A DNA stretch of 34,449 nt from an uncultured Collinsella sp. GTDB taxonomy: Bacteria; Actinomycetota; Coriobacteriia; Coriobacteriales; Coriobacteriaceae. The notes under the pieces were generated by a model. That model was not told where the DNA came from and searched no databases. It saw nothing but the letters and a program-made list of their open reading frames with translations. Shown in pieces: positions 1 through 8,803 of the stretch. The DNA is taken from contig CAUAAZ010000023.1 of the NCBI GenBank assembly GCA_958427145.1, positions 1 through 34,449 on the forward strand. The letters are read 5' to 3'. Each line of letters begins with the position of its first letter. Positions within the stretch are counted from its first letter, which is position 1. The position numbers and the translations under genes were made by a program.

Positions 1-16
1 AATCGGCTAAAGTGCG

Positions 17-475
17 ATGGCGAAATTGGTTGTTTTTACAGTAGCGCTAACAGCGAACAGCGCGCTGCACGAGATCGCGAGGCAGAGGGTCATGCGCGAC
101 CCCGAGACCGCCGAGTACGCCGAGAGGGCCAGGGCGCGGGGGAAGAGCGACAGGGAGGTCATGAGGTGCCTCAAGCGCTACGTGGCCAGGGAGGCGTACC
201 GGGCGCTGATGCGCCCGCACGAGGTCAGGAGGCCCGAGGACGCCTCGGGGCTCGTGGCGGCCAGGCGCGCGGCGAGGGTCAGCCAGGTGAGGGCGGCGTC
301 CATACTGGGAACCAGCGAGAAGTACATCTCGATGCTGGAGAGGGGCCAAAGGGAGCTCAAGCCCATAAGGAGGGCCTACGAGGCATGGGTCGAGGCGGGG
401 CTCCCGCTCGATTGGGACAGGCGGGCCTTCGAGGCCGAGCGCAAAATGGATTCTAAAAAACACCTTGCCAAATAG
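17..475 (+). pseudogene. IS110-family transposase C-terminal fragment with XRE-like HTH tail
   Basis: The frame holds 152 codons. Residues about 14-66 resemble the C-terminal end of IS110-type transposases: an N-S-A-L-H-x-I-A segment, then GKSDREVMRCLKRY and VAREAYRAL. Residues about 75-130 look like a helix-turn-helix of the XRE/Cro type (AASILGTSEKYISMLERGQ). From memory, some actinobacterial IS110 proteins carry such a tail. The upstream RuvC-like catalytic part is absent. The frame is closed by a TAA at 8-10, and the first 13 residues are hydrophobic, AT-richer and unlike the family, so the homology seems to begin near base 50. Arginine is mostly AGG here, whereas the neighbouring genes use CGC and CGT, which suggests foreign origin. 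It could instead be a small free-standing DNA-binding protein. I am fairly confident of the IS110 likeness and less sure whether it is expressed. Confidence 0.6.
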
Positions 476-483
476 GAGCGTCA

Positions 484-538
484 GGACGCAAGAAACCCCC
501 GCCGCACGAAGTGCGCAGCGGGGGTTTCTTGCGTGTCC
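484..538. terminator. Bidirectional terminator hairpin between IS110 fragment and oppF
   Basis: A perfect 17-bp stem pairs 486-502 with 518-534, and an inner stem pairs 503-507 with 511-515. The C-rich and G-rich arms are flanked by A- and T-rich parts inside the stem. The hairpin lies between convergent ends: the plus-strand fragment stops at 475 and oppF stops at 590 on the minus strand, so it can serve both. There is no long U-run outside the stem. Confidence 0.75.
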
Positions 539-589
539 GAGGACGTTCTGAAAAGTAACTTCAGGGCGGGCCCGGACGAGAACAACCGA

Positions 590-1618
590 CTACAGATCGA
601 TGTGCGATTCCTTGATCGGGAACGGCTCCGCGAAGTGGCACGCGCAGCAGTGACCCGGTGCGACTTCCTTAAACTCGGGAAGCTTCTCAGAGCAAATACC
701 CTGAGCGATCGGGCAGCGCGTGTGGAAACGGCAACCGGTCGGCGGATCCAGCGGTGACGGCGGATCGCCGGCGAGGATGATGCGCTTACGGGTCTTCTGG
801 ATATCCGGATCAGGAACCGGCACGGCAGACAGCAGCGACTGCGTGTACGGATGGTGAGGCTCGCTATAGAGCGTCTTCCAGTCCGAAACCTCAACCATCT
901 TACCCAGATACATAACGGCAACGCGATCGGAAATGTGCTGCACGACGGACAGGTCGTGAGCGATAAACAGATACGCGGTACCGAACTTGTCCTGGAGTTC
1001 CTTGAGCAGGTTCAGAACCTGGGCCTGAATGGACACATCCAAAGCGGAAACCGGCTCGTCGCAGATGATCAGCTTGGGCTTCAAAGCGAACGCGCGGGCG
1101 ATGCCGACACGCTGACGCTGACCGCCGGAGAACTCATGAGGATAACGGTTAATGTGCTCGGGGTTCAGTCCGACAACGTCGAGAAGCTCGCGGACGCGCT
1201 CAATGCGCTCCTCCTTGGTGCCCACGCCGTGAATGGTCATGGGCTCGGAGACGATCTCACCGATAGTCATGCGGGGATTCAGCGAAGCATAAGGATCCTG
1301 GAAGATAAACTGCATCTCGCGACGTATGTCCTTGATCTCATGTTTGCTCATCTCGGCAACATCTTTGCCCTGGAAGAACACCTTACCGGCGGTCGGCTTG
1401 GTGAGGCGCATGATGGTGCGGCCCGTGGTGGACTTACCGCAACCAGACTCGCCAACCAGACCAAAGGTCTCGCCCGGATAAATCTCAAAAGAGATGTCGT
1501 TTACAGCAGAGACGACACGCTTGGAGAAGCGCTTGGCGAACATGCCGGACTCAGCGGGGAACTCCTTAGAGAGGTGCTCGACCTTCAGCAGCGGAGTACG
1601 CTCGTTGGTATCTGCCAT
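590..1618 (-). CDS. oppF: Oligopeptide ABC transporter ATP-binding protein OppF
   Basis: This is one of the two ATPases that drive peptide import through the OppBC pore at the inner face of the membrane. The protein has 342 residues: Walker A GESGCGKST at 56-64, Q-loop FQDP near 106, signature FSGGQ at 163-167 and Walker B LIICDEP at 183-189. The C-terminal oligopeptide/dipeptide-transporter domain has clustered cysteines (GCRFHTRC, then GIC and GHCCAC). The ATG at 1618 shares one base with the oppD stop (TAATG), which indicates translational coupling. A longer frame upstream is only overlap into oppD. It is the last gene of oppABCDF and is followed by a strong hairpin. The family is clear. 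The peptide specificity cannot be read from the sequence. Confidence 0.93.
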   Translation of the reverse strand: MADTNERTPLLKVEHLSKEFPAESGMFAKRFSKRVVSAVNDISFEIYPGETFGLVGESGCGKSTTGRTIMRLTKPTAGKVFFQGKDVAEMSKHEIKDIRREMQFIFQDPYASLNPRMTIGEIVSEPMTIHGVGTKEERIERVRELLDVVGLNPEHINRYPHEFSGGQRQRVGIARAFALKPKLIICDEPVSALDVSIQAQVLNLLKELQDKFGTAYLFIAHDLSVVQHISDRVAVMYLGKMVEVSDWKTLYSEPHHPYTQSLLSAVPVPDPDIQKTRKRIILAGDPPSPLDPPTGCRFHTRCPIAQGICSEKLPEFKEVAPGHCCACHFAEPFPIKESHIDL

Positions 1619-2709
1619 TACGCCTCGCCTCCCTTCTTGGAATCCTTGCGCGTACGGGACGTCACAGGAGCGTTCTTGAGGAACTCGGGGTCGCCAGCGT
1701 AGTGGCACGCAGAATAGTGACCAGACTCGGTAACAAAACGCTCGGGGCGCTGCTTGCGGCACTTATCCGTCGCATAGGGGCAGCGAGGAGAGAACACGCA
1801 GCCCTCGGGCAGGTTCATGAGCGAAGGCGGGTTGCCATGAATCGGCGTAAGCGGCTTCTTCTCATCGATGGCCTGCTCCGGGATGGAGCGGATAAGGCCC
1901 CAGGTGTAGGGGTGGCGGCTCTCGTAGAAGATTTCCTCAGCAGTACCGAACTCGACGGGACGGCCGGCGTACATAACCATGATCTTGTCGGCCATATCAG
2001 CGACAACGCCCAGGTCATGGGTGATCATGATGATGGCGTTGCCGTTCTTCTCCTGCATTTCCTGCATGAGCTCAATAATCTGAGCCTGAATGGTAACGTC
2101 CAGAGCCGTCGTGGGCTCGTCGGCAATCAGGATATCGGGATCGCAGGCAAGAGCCATAGCGATCATGACACGCTGACGCATACCGCCGGAGAACTGGTGC
2201 GGATACTCATTGACGCGCTTCTCGGGCTCGGGGATACCCACGAGGTCCAAAAGCTCGGTAGCGCGCTTGAGCGCCTCCTGCTTGGAGTAGCCACGGTGCA
2301 GACGAAGGCCCTCGCCCACCTGCTTGCCGATCTTATAGACCGGGTTCAAGGAGGTCATAGGATCCTGGAAGATCATCGCGATGTCGTTACCGCGAATGTG
2401 CTGCATCTCTTCCTCGGTCATCTCGAGGATAGAACGACCGCGATAGCGAACGTCACCGCCCTCGATCTTTCCCGGAGGCATCGAGATGAGGCCCATGATG
2501 GTCATGGCGGTCACGGACTTACCGGAACCGGACTCACCGACGACACCCAGGGTCTCGCCGCGATCGAGCGTGTAGGAGACACCGTCGACAGCGCGAACAA
2601 CGCCATCCTCGGTGTGGAAATACATCTTAAGGTCATCGACCTCGAGCAGATGCTGGCCCTCGGGAACCGGCTGGTCCTTCAGGTCCACATAGTTCTTGTT
2701 CTTCTTCAT
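1618..2709 (-). CDS. oppD: Oligopeptide ABC transporter ATP-binding protein OppD
   Basis: This is the partner ATPase of OppF. Its 363 residues contain Walker A GESGSGKS at 58-65, Q-loop FQDP near 114, signature FSGGM at 173-177 and Walker B ILIADEP at 193-199. A C-terminal domain follows with spaced cysteines (GCVFSPRC, DKC, HYSACHY). Such cysteines are known to bind an iron-sulfur cluster in some DppD/OppD proteins; whether this one does is unknown. The gene starts 2 bases after the oppC stop, with AAGGA upstream of the ATG lying inside oppC, and it overlaps oppF by one base. The order oppA-B-C-D-F and the heterodimeric ATPase pair match the standard oligopeptide importer. Confidence 0.93.
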   Translation of the reverse strand: MKKNKNYVDLKDQPVPEGQHLLEVDDLKMYFHTEDGVVRAVDGVSYTLDRGETLGVVGESGSGKSVTAMTIMGLISMPPGKIEGGDVRYRGRSILEMTEEEMQHIRGNDIAMIFQDPMTSLNPVYKIGKQVGEGLRLHRGYSKQEALKRATELLDLVGIPEPEKRVNEYPHQFSGGMRQRVMIAMALACDPDILIADEPTTALDVTIQAQIIELMQEMQEKNGNAIIMITHDLGVVADMADKIMVMYAGRPVEFGTAEEIFYESRHPYTWGLIRSIPEQAIDEKKPLTPIHGNPPSLMNLPEGCVFSPRCPYATDKCRKQRPERFVTESGHYSACHYAGDPEFLKNAPVTSRTRKDSKKGGEA

Positions 2710-2711
2710 CC

Positions 2712-3647
2712 TTATGCGTCCTTCATCTTGACGTCGAGGGCGTCGCGCAGACCGTCACCCAGCAGGGTGAAGGCGAGCACCGTCGAAAGAATTGCCAGAC
2801 CGGGCATGATCATCATCCAGGGAGCAGTCAGAAGATACTGCTGACCGTCCTGAATCATGGAGCCCCACGAAGGCGTAGGCGGAATAACGCCCATGCCGAG
2901 GAAGGACAGAGCGGACTCGGTCAGAATGGCGCCACCAATGTTCATGGTCGCGTAGACCACGATGGAGGCGACAGAGTTCGGGAAGATGTGACGCACAACG
3001 ATACGAGCATCAGATGCACCCATCGCGCGCGCAGCGTCAACATAGTCGTTTTCCTTGACCGTCAAGATTGCAGAGCGGAAGACGCGCGCAATCGAAGGCC
3101 AGCCGAGAATGCCGATGGCAAAAAAGACGTTCTGAAGACCACGGCCGATAACGGCGATCATGGCGACAACGAAAAGCACGTACGGGAACGCCAGGAAAAT
3201 ATCCGCACAGCGCATGATGATCGTATCCCAGATGCCGCCGTAGAAACCGGCCAGAGCACCCATGACCAGACCGATCACCGTGGAGATCGCAGTGGCCATA
3301 ATACCGACGGAAAGCGAAACACGTGCACCGTAGATAACGCGAACGAGAATGTCACGACCAAGGGCGTCGGTGCCAAACGGGTGCTCTGCACACGGAGCCA
3401 TCAGCGACGTCTGGGCCATGGTGGTTGAGTCGGAAGCCGTTGGCGAACCGAGCCAGGGCTTAGCCCACAGATCTGCGGTCAGGGCAACCACAACGACGAT
3501 GATGATCCAGCAGACACCGATAACGGCGAGCTTGTTCTTACGAAGACGCTTAAAAGCGTCGCCCCACAGCGTGCGGGACTTGGCGGGAGCAGATGCGGCC
3601 TTGGTGGCGGTAGCCTGCTCCTGAGACTGAGGATCAGTTTCCTGCAT
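2712..3647 (-). CDS. oppC: Oligopeptide ABC transporter permease OppC
   Basis: This is one half of the membrane channel. The 311-residue protein has a polar alanine- and glutamine-rich N-terminus, a first membrane helix at about 41-60, a periplasmic-side loop, and a block of further helices typical of the binding-protein-dependent transport domain. The EAA-type loop that contacts the ATPases is visible as DAARAMGASDARIVVRHIFP near residues 200-220. The start at 3647 has GGGAGG about 10 bases upstream. It lies 14 bases downstream of the oppB stop and 2 bases upstream of oppD, so it is co-transcribed. Length and topology are as expected for DppC/OppC. Confidence 0.92.
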   Translation of the reverse strand: MQETDPQSQEQATATKAASAPAKSRTLWGDAFKRLRKNKLAVIGVCWIIIVVVVALTADLWAKPWLGSPTASDSTTMAQTSLMAPCAEHPFGTDALGRDILVRVIYGARVSLSVGIMATAISTVIGLVMGALAGFYGGIWDTIIMRCADIFLAFPYVLFVVAMIAVIGRGLQNVFFAIGILGWPSIARVFRSAILTVKENDYVDAARAMGASDARIVVRHIFPNSVASIVVYATMNIGGAILTESALSFLGMGVIPPTPSWGSMIQDGQQYLLTAPWMMIMPGLAILSTVLAFTLLGDGLRDALDVKMKDA

Positions 3648-3661
3648 GAGACGTACCTCCC

Positions 3662-4699
3662 TTAGGCCTTATCCGACGGACCGCCAAGGCGGATGCGCGG
3701 GTCGAGGAATGCATAGCTAATGTCGACGAGCAGGTTGATCACCATGACGACGACGACGATGAGCGTAACGCCGCCCATAACGATGGGCCAGTCACGCATG
3801 CTAATGGCGCGATAGACCTCATAGCCGATACCGGGCCAGTTGAAGACCGTCTCGGTCAGGATGGCGCCCGAAAGCATGCCGCCAAAGTCGACACCAATAT
3901 AGGTAACGACGGGGATGAGTGCATTCTTAAGCGCATGCTTGATGATGATCGCGCGATTGGAGAGACCCTTGGCTTTTGCCGTACGAATGTAATCCTGGTT
4001 CATGACGTCAAGCAGCTGCGAGCGCATAATGCGGGCAGCATAAGCGGTCGAAACCGAAGCCAGCGTAATGGTCGGAAGCACATAGTGCATCCAATCCTGA
4101 TACTGAGAGCTGGCACCGCCGGCACCCGAGATCGGCATGGAGAATGCACCGCCCGTGGCGTCCTTGAGAATGACGCCAAAGAACAGTTGCAGCAACATAC
4201 CGAGCCAGAAGGCCGGGACGGCAACGAGGATCGACGTGGTGAGCGTTACCAAAATATCCCAGAAGGAATAACGCTTTACCGCCGAAATGATACCCGCACC
4301 GATACCCATGATTGCCTCGAGCACGATGGCGCACGCGGCAAGTTTGACCGTATACGGATACTTCTGGGCAAAGATTTCCGTAACCGGCAGCTTGCGCTGA
4401 TACGAATTGCCCAGATCGCCATGAAGCAGGCCGTTCATGTAATACAAGTAACGGTCCACGAGCGACGTTTGAACGGGGTCGCCGTTCTCGTCAAGGATCG
4501 CGTTGCCGTCCTCGTCCGACTGGACCAGGTGATAGCGGACGCGAAGCTGAAGCTCCACCTCGGGGGACAGAGCCTTGTCTCCACCGATCAGCTTGATCGG
4601 ATCTCCCGGCACGATATTCTGGAGGGCGAACAAAATCAGCGTAACGCCCAAAAACACCGGGATGAACTGAAGCACACGTTTAACGATGTACTTACCCAT
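3662..4699 (-). CDS. oppB: Oligopeptide ABC transporter permease OppB
   Basis: This is the second channel subunit, 345 residues. The N-terminal membrane helix with the PGDP motif (IVPGDPIKLIGGD) is typical of DppB/OppB. A loop of about 60 residues follows, then five further helices, with an EAA-type loop at RTAKAKGLSNRAIIIKHALK and the family ending FLDPRIR. The start ATG at 4699 has AGGGGAG close upstream. The gene is separated from oppA by 156 bases that include a hairpin (4730-4759), so its expression is probably lower than that of the binding protein. Confidence 0.92.
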   Translation of the reverse strand: MGKYIVKRVLQFIPVFLGVTLILFALQNIVPGDPIKLIGGDKALSPEVELQLRVRYHLVQSDEDGNAILDENGDPVQTSLVDRYLYYMNGLLHGDLGNSYQRKLPVTEIFAQKYPYTVKLAACAIVLEAIMGIGAGIISAVKRYSFWDILVTLTTSILVAVPAFWLGMLLQLFFGVILKDATGGAFSMPISGAGGASSQYQDWMHYVLPTITLASVSTAYAARIMRSQLLDVMNQDYIRTAKAKGLSNRAIIIKHALKNALIPVVTYIGVDFGGMLSGAILTETVFNWPGIGYEVYRAISMRDWPIVMGGVTLIVVVVMVINLLVDISYAFLDPRIRLGGPSDKA

Positions 4700-4729
4700 A
4701 CCACTCCCCTATCTAGGGATTAACCTAAA

Positions 4730-4759
4730 TGGGATGCCGATCGCCAGACCGGCATCCCA
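4730..4759 (-). terminator. Intercistronic hairpin between oppA and oppB
   Basis: A perfect 10-bp stem pairs TGGGATGCCG (4730-4739) with CGGCATCCCA (4750-4759), with a 10-base loop. On the minus strand it is followed by TTTAGGTT. The short U-tract suggests a leaky terminator or an mRNA-stabilising hairpin that keeps binding-protein mRNA more abundant than permease mRNA, a common arrangement in ABC importers. Confidence 0.6.
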
Positions 4760-4855
4760 AAATTACCATCAGCCAGTTTACCCCAGGTTAGGGAGAACTG
4801 TATGTTTCCCATGAGGTCTACGTAAATACTTGACCCTCACGGAAGCTGCAAACTC

Positions 4856-6532
4856 TTAGGCGAGCTCAGCGGTACCCAGATCGGCGTGCTTCTGCGGATC
4901 GACATAGAGGTGCTTGATGCGATCGGAGCCGGCGATGGTGTGCGTGTAGAACATCACCGGGATGACCGGGCAGTCGGCAGCGACCATTGCATCGGCCTCC
5001 TGCATCTTAGCGACGCGCTCTTCGTCGTCAACCGTGGTACGGGCCTCGTCGACCTTGGCGTCGAACTCGGGGTTGTTGTAACCAGAGCGGTTGTCGCCAC
5101 CGAGGGAGTCGGAGTGGAACAGCGGATACAGGAAGTTGTCCATGATCGGGTAGTCAGCAATCCAACCCAGACGACCGAACTGATAGTTAAAGTTCTGATA
5201 CTGCTCGAGCAGGGCAGACCACTCGGGGGTATCGGAGACAGCGGTAACGCCAACCTTGGCGAGGTCGCCGATGATGGACTCCATGATCTCCTTGTGGCCA
5301 CCGTCCTGGTTGTAGGAAAGGGTCACGTTAATGCCACGATCGCCGTTAGCGCCAGCGGGAGCAACCTTGTCGAGGTACTCGTTAGCCTTGTCGACGTCGT
5401 AGGCGCAGAACTCCCATGCGCCCTCCTTGTAGCCATCGATGCCCGGAGGAACAATGCCGTCGGCGGGGGTACGGGTACCCTTGAAGATAGTCTTGCAGAT
5501 GGCCTCACGGTTGATGGCCAGGGAGATACCCCTGCGCAGGTCGGCGTTGTTGAACGGCTCGGCCGTGTTGTTGCAGGTCAGGTAGTAGGTGGAAGGCTCG
5601 GAGCCGAGCAGCATGCGCTCGCCGTCACCCATGGTGTAGCCGTCCTTGGACACGCCGCGATCCTTCTTGGCGGCGTCGATCTGAGCAACGGGAACGTCGC
5701 AGACATCGAGGTTACCGGCCTGGAACTCCTTGTAAGCGGTCTCCATGTCCTTGATGACCTGGAAGTGGATGCCATCGATCTTGGCCTTGTCGCCATAGTA
5801 ATCGTCGAACTTCTTGAGGTTGATCTCCTGACCATCCTCCCACTTGCCGTCCATCATGAACGGGCCGTTACCGACCGGTGCAAGGTAGAAGCTCTTGGCA
5901 TCGGACTCGGCGCACTCGGGAACCGGGGCCAGAGCCGGGTGAGAGGCGACGAAGGGGAAGTCGGCGTAAGCGGAAGACAGCTTGACGACGAGGGTCTCAT
6001 CGTCGGGGCAGGTAACACCGCTGAGTTCAGTAGCGTTACCGGCAAGCAGATCGTCATAGCCCTCGACCATGGAAAGGTGATAGGAGACCTCGGAAGGGCC
6101 ATACTCGGTAGCGATGGCCGACTTGGTGTTGACCAGACGCTCCCAACCGAGCTTGAAGGACTTGGAGGTAACGTCGTCACCGTTGTGGAACTTGGCCTTC
6201 TTGATCTTGAAGGTAAACTCGGTGGCGTCGTCGTTGGCCTCAAAGGACTCGCAAGCCAGCGGAACGATCTCGCCCTTCTCGGCGTCATAAGAGGTCAGAG
6301 CGTCAAAGAGCTGGTACTCGACCTGAGTGCCCTGGTCCTCCTGGACATTGTAGGGGTCGATGCAGACCGGGTTGTTGATGTAGAAGTTCAGCGTCGAACC
6401 GGACTCAGAACCGGAAGCGTCGCCGCCCTTCTTGCCGCATGCGGCAAGAAAAGCCATGGAGCTCGCAGCGAGGGTGCCGCCAACAAAGGCGCGACGACCC
6501 ATAACGGGCTGGTGGAACATAGAATCAGCCAT
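4856..6532 (-). CDS. oppA: Oligopeptide-binding lipoprotein OppA (family 5 extracellular solute-binding protein)
   Basis: This is the lipid-anchored receptor that captures peptide outside the membrane and delivers it to OppBCDF. The precursor has 558 residues with a signal peptide containing paired arginines (GRRAFVGG, 12-19) and a lipobox LAAC ending at Cys32, followed by a Gly/Ser/Asp linker. The RR pair makes Tat export possible. The mature part matches the SBP_bac_5 type in length and motifs, for example the early YDAEKGEIVPLACESFE segment and FKIKKAKFHNGDDVT. The start at 6532 is supported by AAGGAGG about 5 bases upstream. It is the first gene of the opp operon, with its own upstream region of about 240 bases after the secG terminator. 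The actual ligand is not determinable here. Confidence 0.9.
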   Translation of the reverse strand: MADSMFHQPVMGRRAFVGGTLAASSMAFLAACGKKGGDASGSESGSTLNFYINNPVCIDPYNVQEDQGTQVEYQLFDALTSYDAEKGEIVPLACESFEANDDATEFTFKIKKAKFHNGDDVTSKSFKLGWERLVNTKSAIATEYGPSEVSYHLSMVEGYDDLLAGNATELSGVTCPDDETLVVKLSSAYADFPFVASHPALAPVPECAESDAKSFYLAPVGNGPFMMDGKWEDGQEINLKKFDDYYGDKAKIDGIHFQVIKDMETAYKEFQAGNLDVCDVPVAQIDAAKKDRGVSKDGYTMGDGERMLLGSEPSTYYLTCNNTAEPFNNADLRRGISLAINREAICKTIFKGTRTPADGIVPPGIDGYKEGAWEFCAYDVDKANEYLDKVAPAGANGDRGINVTLSYNQDGGHKEIMESIIGDLAKVGVTAVSDTPEWSALLEQYQNFNYQFGRLGWIADYPIMDNFLYPLFHSDSLGGDNRSGYNNPEFDAKVDEARTTVDDEERVAKMQEADAMVAADCPVIPVMFYTHTIAGSDRIKHLYVDPQKHADLGTAELA

Positions 6533-6631
6533 GCCATCCTCCTTATGAGATAGGACAAAGAAATGTTCAGTCGGACATATGTCGAGACAATCCGATCCGA
6601 ACCATCAAAACGCCGCCCGCTGCTATGGCTG

Positions 6632-6660
6632 GTTATGCACAACGGACCAACGTTTCGCAA
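6632..6660 (-). promoter_or_regulatory. Candidate oppA promoter
   Basis: On the minus strand, TTGCGA (6655-6660) and CATAAC (6632-6637) are separated by 17 bases, about 100 bases upstream of the oppA ATG. The match to sigma-70 hexamers is only partial. The sequence AAACGTT overlaps the -35 (6649-6655); similar cores occur upstream of gap and of the sialic-acid operon. The rest of 6533-6773 shows no clear element. Confidence 0.3.
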
Positions 6661-6773
6661 TACAGTAGCGCATTTTATGCACGATTTGGGGCTAATTCCG
6701 GTTAACGGTCGAGAATTTCTTTAGTTGGGCGAAGTATGTGGGGATATTTTGACTCTGTTACAAATATGTAAAC

Positions 6774-6800
6774 AAAAAGGGTCCCGCACCTGCGAGACCC
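6774..6800 (-). terminator. Rho-independent terminator after secG
   Basis: On the minus strand GGGTCTCGC (6800-6792) pairs with GCGGGACCC (6787-6779) around a 4-base loop, with one G-U pair. It is followed by five U (6778-6774). It ends the glycolysis-secG operon and separates it from oppA. Confidence 0.85.
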
Positions 6801-6825
6801 ATTGCAATCGTATATACGCCGATGC

Positions 6826-7080
6826 TTAGTAGCCGACGATACCCTGCGGGAAGAAGAACATGCACAGGACGACGCACACGGCAAAAACAACGGCCATAAT
6901 TACCGTCAGGCGATCGAGGTTCTGCTCCATGACGCCCGTGGCAGAGCTGGAGTTATACAGCGAGCTAGCGATCATATCCGAAACGCCGGTGCCCTTACCG
7001 GAATGCATCAGGACGAGAATCGTCAGCGCCACGGCAGAGACAGCCCAAACGACAAACAGAAGAATCTGGAACGGACCCAT
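6826..7080 (-). CDS. secG: Protein-export translocase subunit SecG
   Basis: This small membrane protein assists the SecYEG channel. It has 84 residues with two membrane helices (about 5-25 and 58-78) joined by a short polar loop containing the family-typical LMHSGKGTGVSD stretch, in which the HSGKG motif is characteristic of SecG. The start at 7080 is preceded by AAGGAG at a good distance. It lies 164 bases after gpmI with a terminator between, so it may have its own promoter. SecG at the end of gap-pgk-tpiA clusters is standard in actinobacteria. Confidence 0.9.
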   Translation of the reverse strand: MGPFQILLFVVWAVSAVALTILVLMHSGKGTGVSDMIASSLYNSSSATGVMEQNLDRLTVIMAVVFAVCVVLCMFFFPQGIVGY

Positions 7081-7184
7081 AGATAAGCTCCTTAATAGAA
7101 CAGTTCAAACTCCAGTACTGTACCACAATCCCCCGCTCTCCCCTACCTGCCACTCAAGGACGGGGTGGAAATGGCAGAAATACC

Positions 7185-7217
7185 AAAAAGGGGGTTGTCC
7201 GGTTGTGGACAACCCCC
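7185..7217 (-). terminator. Rho-independent terminator after gpmI
   Basis: An 11-bp perfect stem pairs GGGGGTTGTCC (7190-7200) with GGACAACCCCC (7207-7217) around a 6-base loop. Five U follow on the minus strand (7189-7185). It closes the gap-pgk-tpiA-gpmI unit just after the gpmI stop. Confidence 0.9.
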
Positions 7218-7244
7218 TTACTAGAAAACGGTATTTGTTTTCTA

Positions 7245-8798
7245 TTAGGCCTCGGTGGCGAGCACGCGGCCCGTCATCTCGGCGGAAGGCTCAATACCAG
7301 CCATGGTGAGCATGGTCGGAGCGATATCGGAAAGACGGCCGTCCTCGATACCGGTGAGCTTGGCCTTCTCATCAACGATGATGAACGGCACGCGGTTGGT
7401 GGTGTGAGCCGTAAACGGATGCTTGGAACCGTCGGAAGCAACGTCAAACATGTGATCGGCGTTGCCGTGGTCGGCGGTGATCAGTGCAAAGCCGCCCTTG
7501 GCGAGAATCGCCGGGACAACCTTGGACAGGGCATCGTCAACAGCCTCGACGGCCTTAACGGCGGCGTCGAAGACACCGGTGTGACCAACCATGTCGCAGT
7601 TCGCGAAGTTCACGATGTAGAAATCAGCGCGATCCTCGTTGATGGCGGCGACAAGCTTCTCGGTCACCTCGGGAGCGCTCATCTCGGGCTGCAGATCGTA
7701 GGTAGCGACCTTGGGGGAAGCGACGAGCACGCGCTCCTCGCCCTCCTTGGGCTCCTCGATGCCGCCGTTGAGGAAGAACGTCACGTGGGCGTACTTCTCG
7801 GTCTCGGCGGTGTGCAGCTGCTTCAGGCCATTGGCGGCGATAACGTCGGCCAGGACGTTCTCGGGGAACGTCTTGGGGAAGGCGACCTCGACGTCAAACG
7901 TCGGATCGTACTCGGTCATCGTCACAAAGTGCGAGAGCTTGATTTGCTCGCGCTCAAAGCCGTCGAACTCCTTGTCCGTGAACACGCGGGTCATCTGACG
8001 AGCGCGGTCGGGACGGAAGTTGAAGAAGATGGCCGCGTCGCCCTCGTGGATGCCCTCGTTGTGGGCAGCGAAGGGCTCGACGAACTCGTCGCCGCGCGGA
8101 TCCTTCTCGTAGTAGGCCTTGATACCGGCAACGGGGTCGGTATCAGCATCGGACGCGTTGACCATGACGTCGTAGGCGCGCTGGATGCGCTCCCAACGAT
8201 TATCGCGGTCCATGGCCCAATAACGGCCCGAGACGGTGGCAACGCGAGCGTCGCAACCGGTCTCCTCGGAGATCTTAGCCAGGAAGGCGCAGAACTCACT
8301 CATGTAACCGGCACCGGACTGCGGGTCAACGTCGCGACCATCCATGAAGGCGTGGACGCGAACGGTCTTGACACCGTGCTCGGCAGCCATCTTGACCAGA
8401 GCCTCGACGTGGTTCATGTGAGAATGAACACCGCCAGGGCTCATAAGGCCCATGAGGTGGAGAGTCTTACCGTCAGCCTTGACGTCGTCCATAGCCTTGA
8501 CAAAAACCTCGTTCTTGGCGATGGAGCCGTCCTTGATGGCGTTGTTGATGCGCGAAAGCTCCTGAAACACGATGCGTCCGGCACCGATGTTGAGGTGACC
8601 CACCTCGGAGTTACCCATCTGGCCATCGGGAAGACCCACGTCCTCGCCCGAAGCGCCGAGCGTGGTGTGGGGGTACTTCTCGTACAGGCTATCAAGGAAG
8701 GGCGTCTTGGCAGCGGCGACGGCGTTCTCGCCATCGGCCGGAGCAAGGCCGCAACCATCCATGATGATCAGGAGTGCAGGAAGATGACGCTGTGCCAT
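7245..8798 (-). CDS. gpmI: 2,3-bisphosphoglycerate-independent phosphoglycerate mutase
   Basis: The enzyme interconverts 3- and 2-phosphoglycerate in lower glycolysis using two manganese ions and a phosphoserine intermediate. The protein has 517 residues, usual for the family. Visible motifs are IIMDGCGL (11-18, metal Asp14), the nucleophile serine in GNSEVGH (Ser64), SPGGVHSH and HAFMDGRDV in the middle, RPDRARQ, and ITADHGNADHM near the C-terminus for metal binding. It starts 5 bases after the tpiA stop with AGGAC upstream and is followed by a strong terminator. Its placement between tpiA and secG resembles Firmicute glycolytic operons. Confidence 0.95.
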   Translation of the reverse strand: MAQRHLPALLIIMDGCGLAPADGENAVAAAKTPFLDSLYEKYPHTTLGASGEDVGLPDGQMGNSEVGHLNIGAGRIVFQELSRINNAIKDGSIAKNEVFVKAMDDVKADGKTLHLMGLMSPGGVHSHMNHVEALVKMAAEHGVKTVRVHAFMDGRDVDPQSGAGYMSEFCAFLAKISEETGCDARVATVSGRYWAMDRDNRWERIQRAYDVMVNASDADTDPVAGIKAYYEKDPRGDEFVEPFAAHNEGIHEGDAAIFFNFRPDRARQMTRVFTDKEFDGFEREQIKLSHFVTMTEYDPTFDVEVAFPKTFPENVLADVIAANGLKQLHTAETEKYAHVTFFLNGGIEEPKEGEERVLVASPKVATYDLQPEMSAPEVTEKLVAAINEDRADFYIVNFANCDMVGHTGVFDAAVKAVEAVDDALSKVVPAILAKGGFALITADHGNADHMFDVASDGSKHPFTAHTTNRVPFIIVDEKAKLTGIEDGRLSDIAPTMLTMAGIEPSAEMTGRVLATEA

Positions 8799-8803
8799 AT
8801 GTC

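Noticed and set aside
590..1762. Longer OppF start in the extended frame
   Set aside because: The extra 48 residues are translated from oppD sequence and are not conserved. The TAATG coupling at 1618 fits a normal start.
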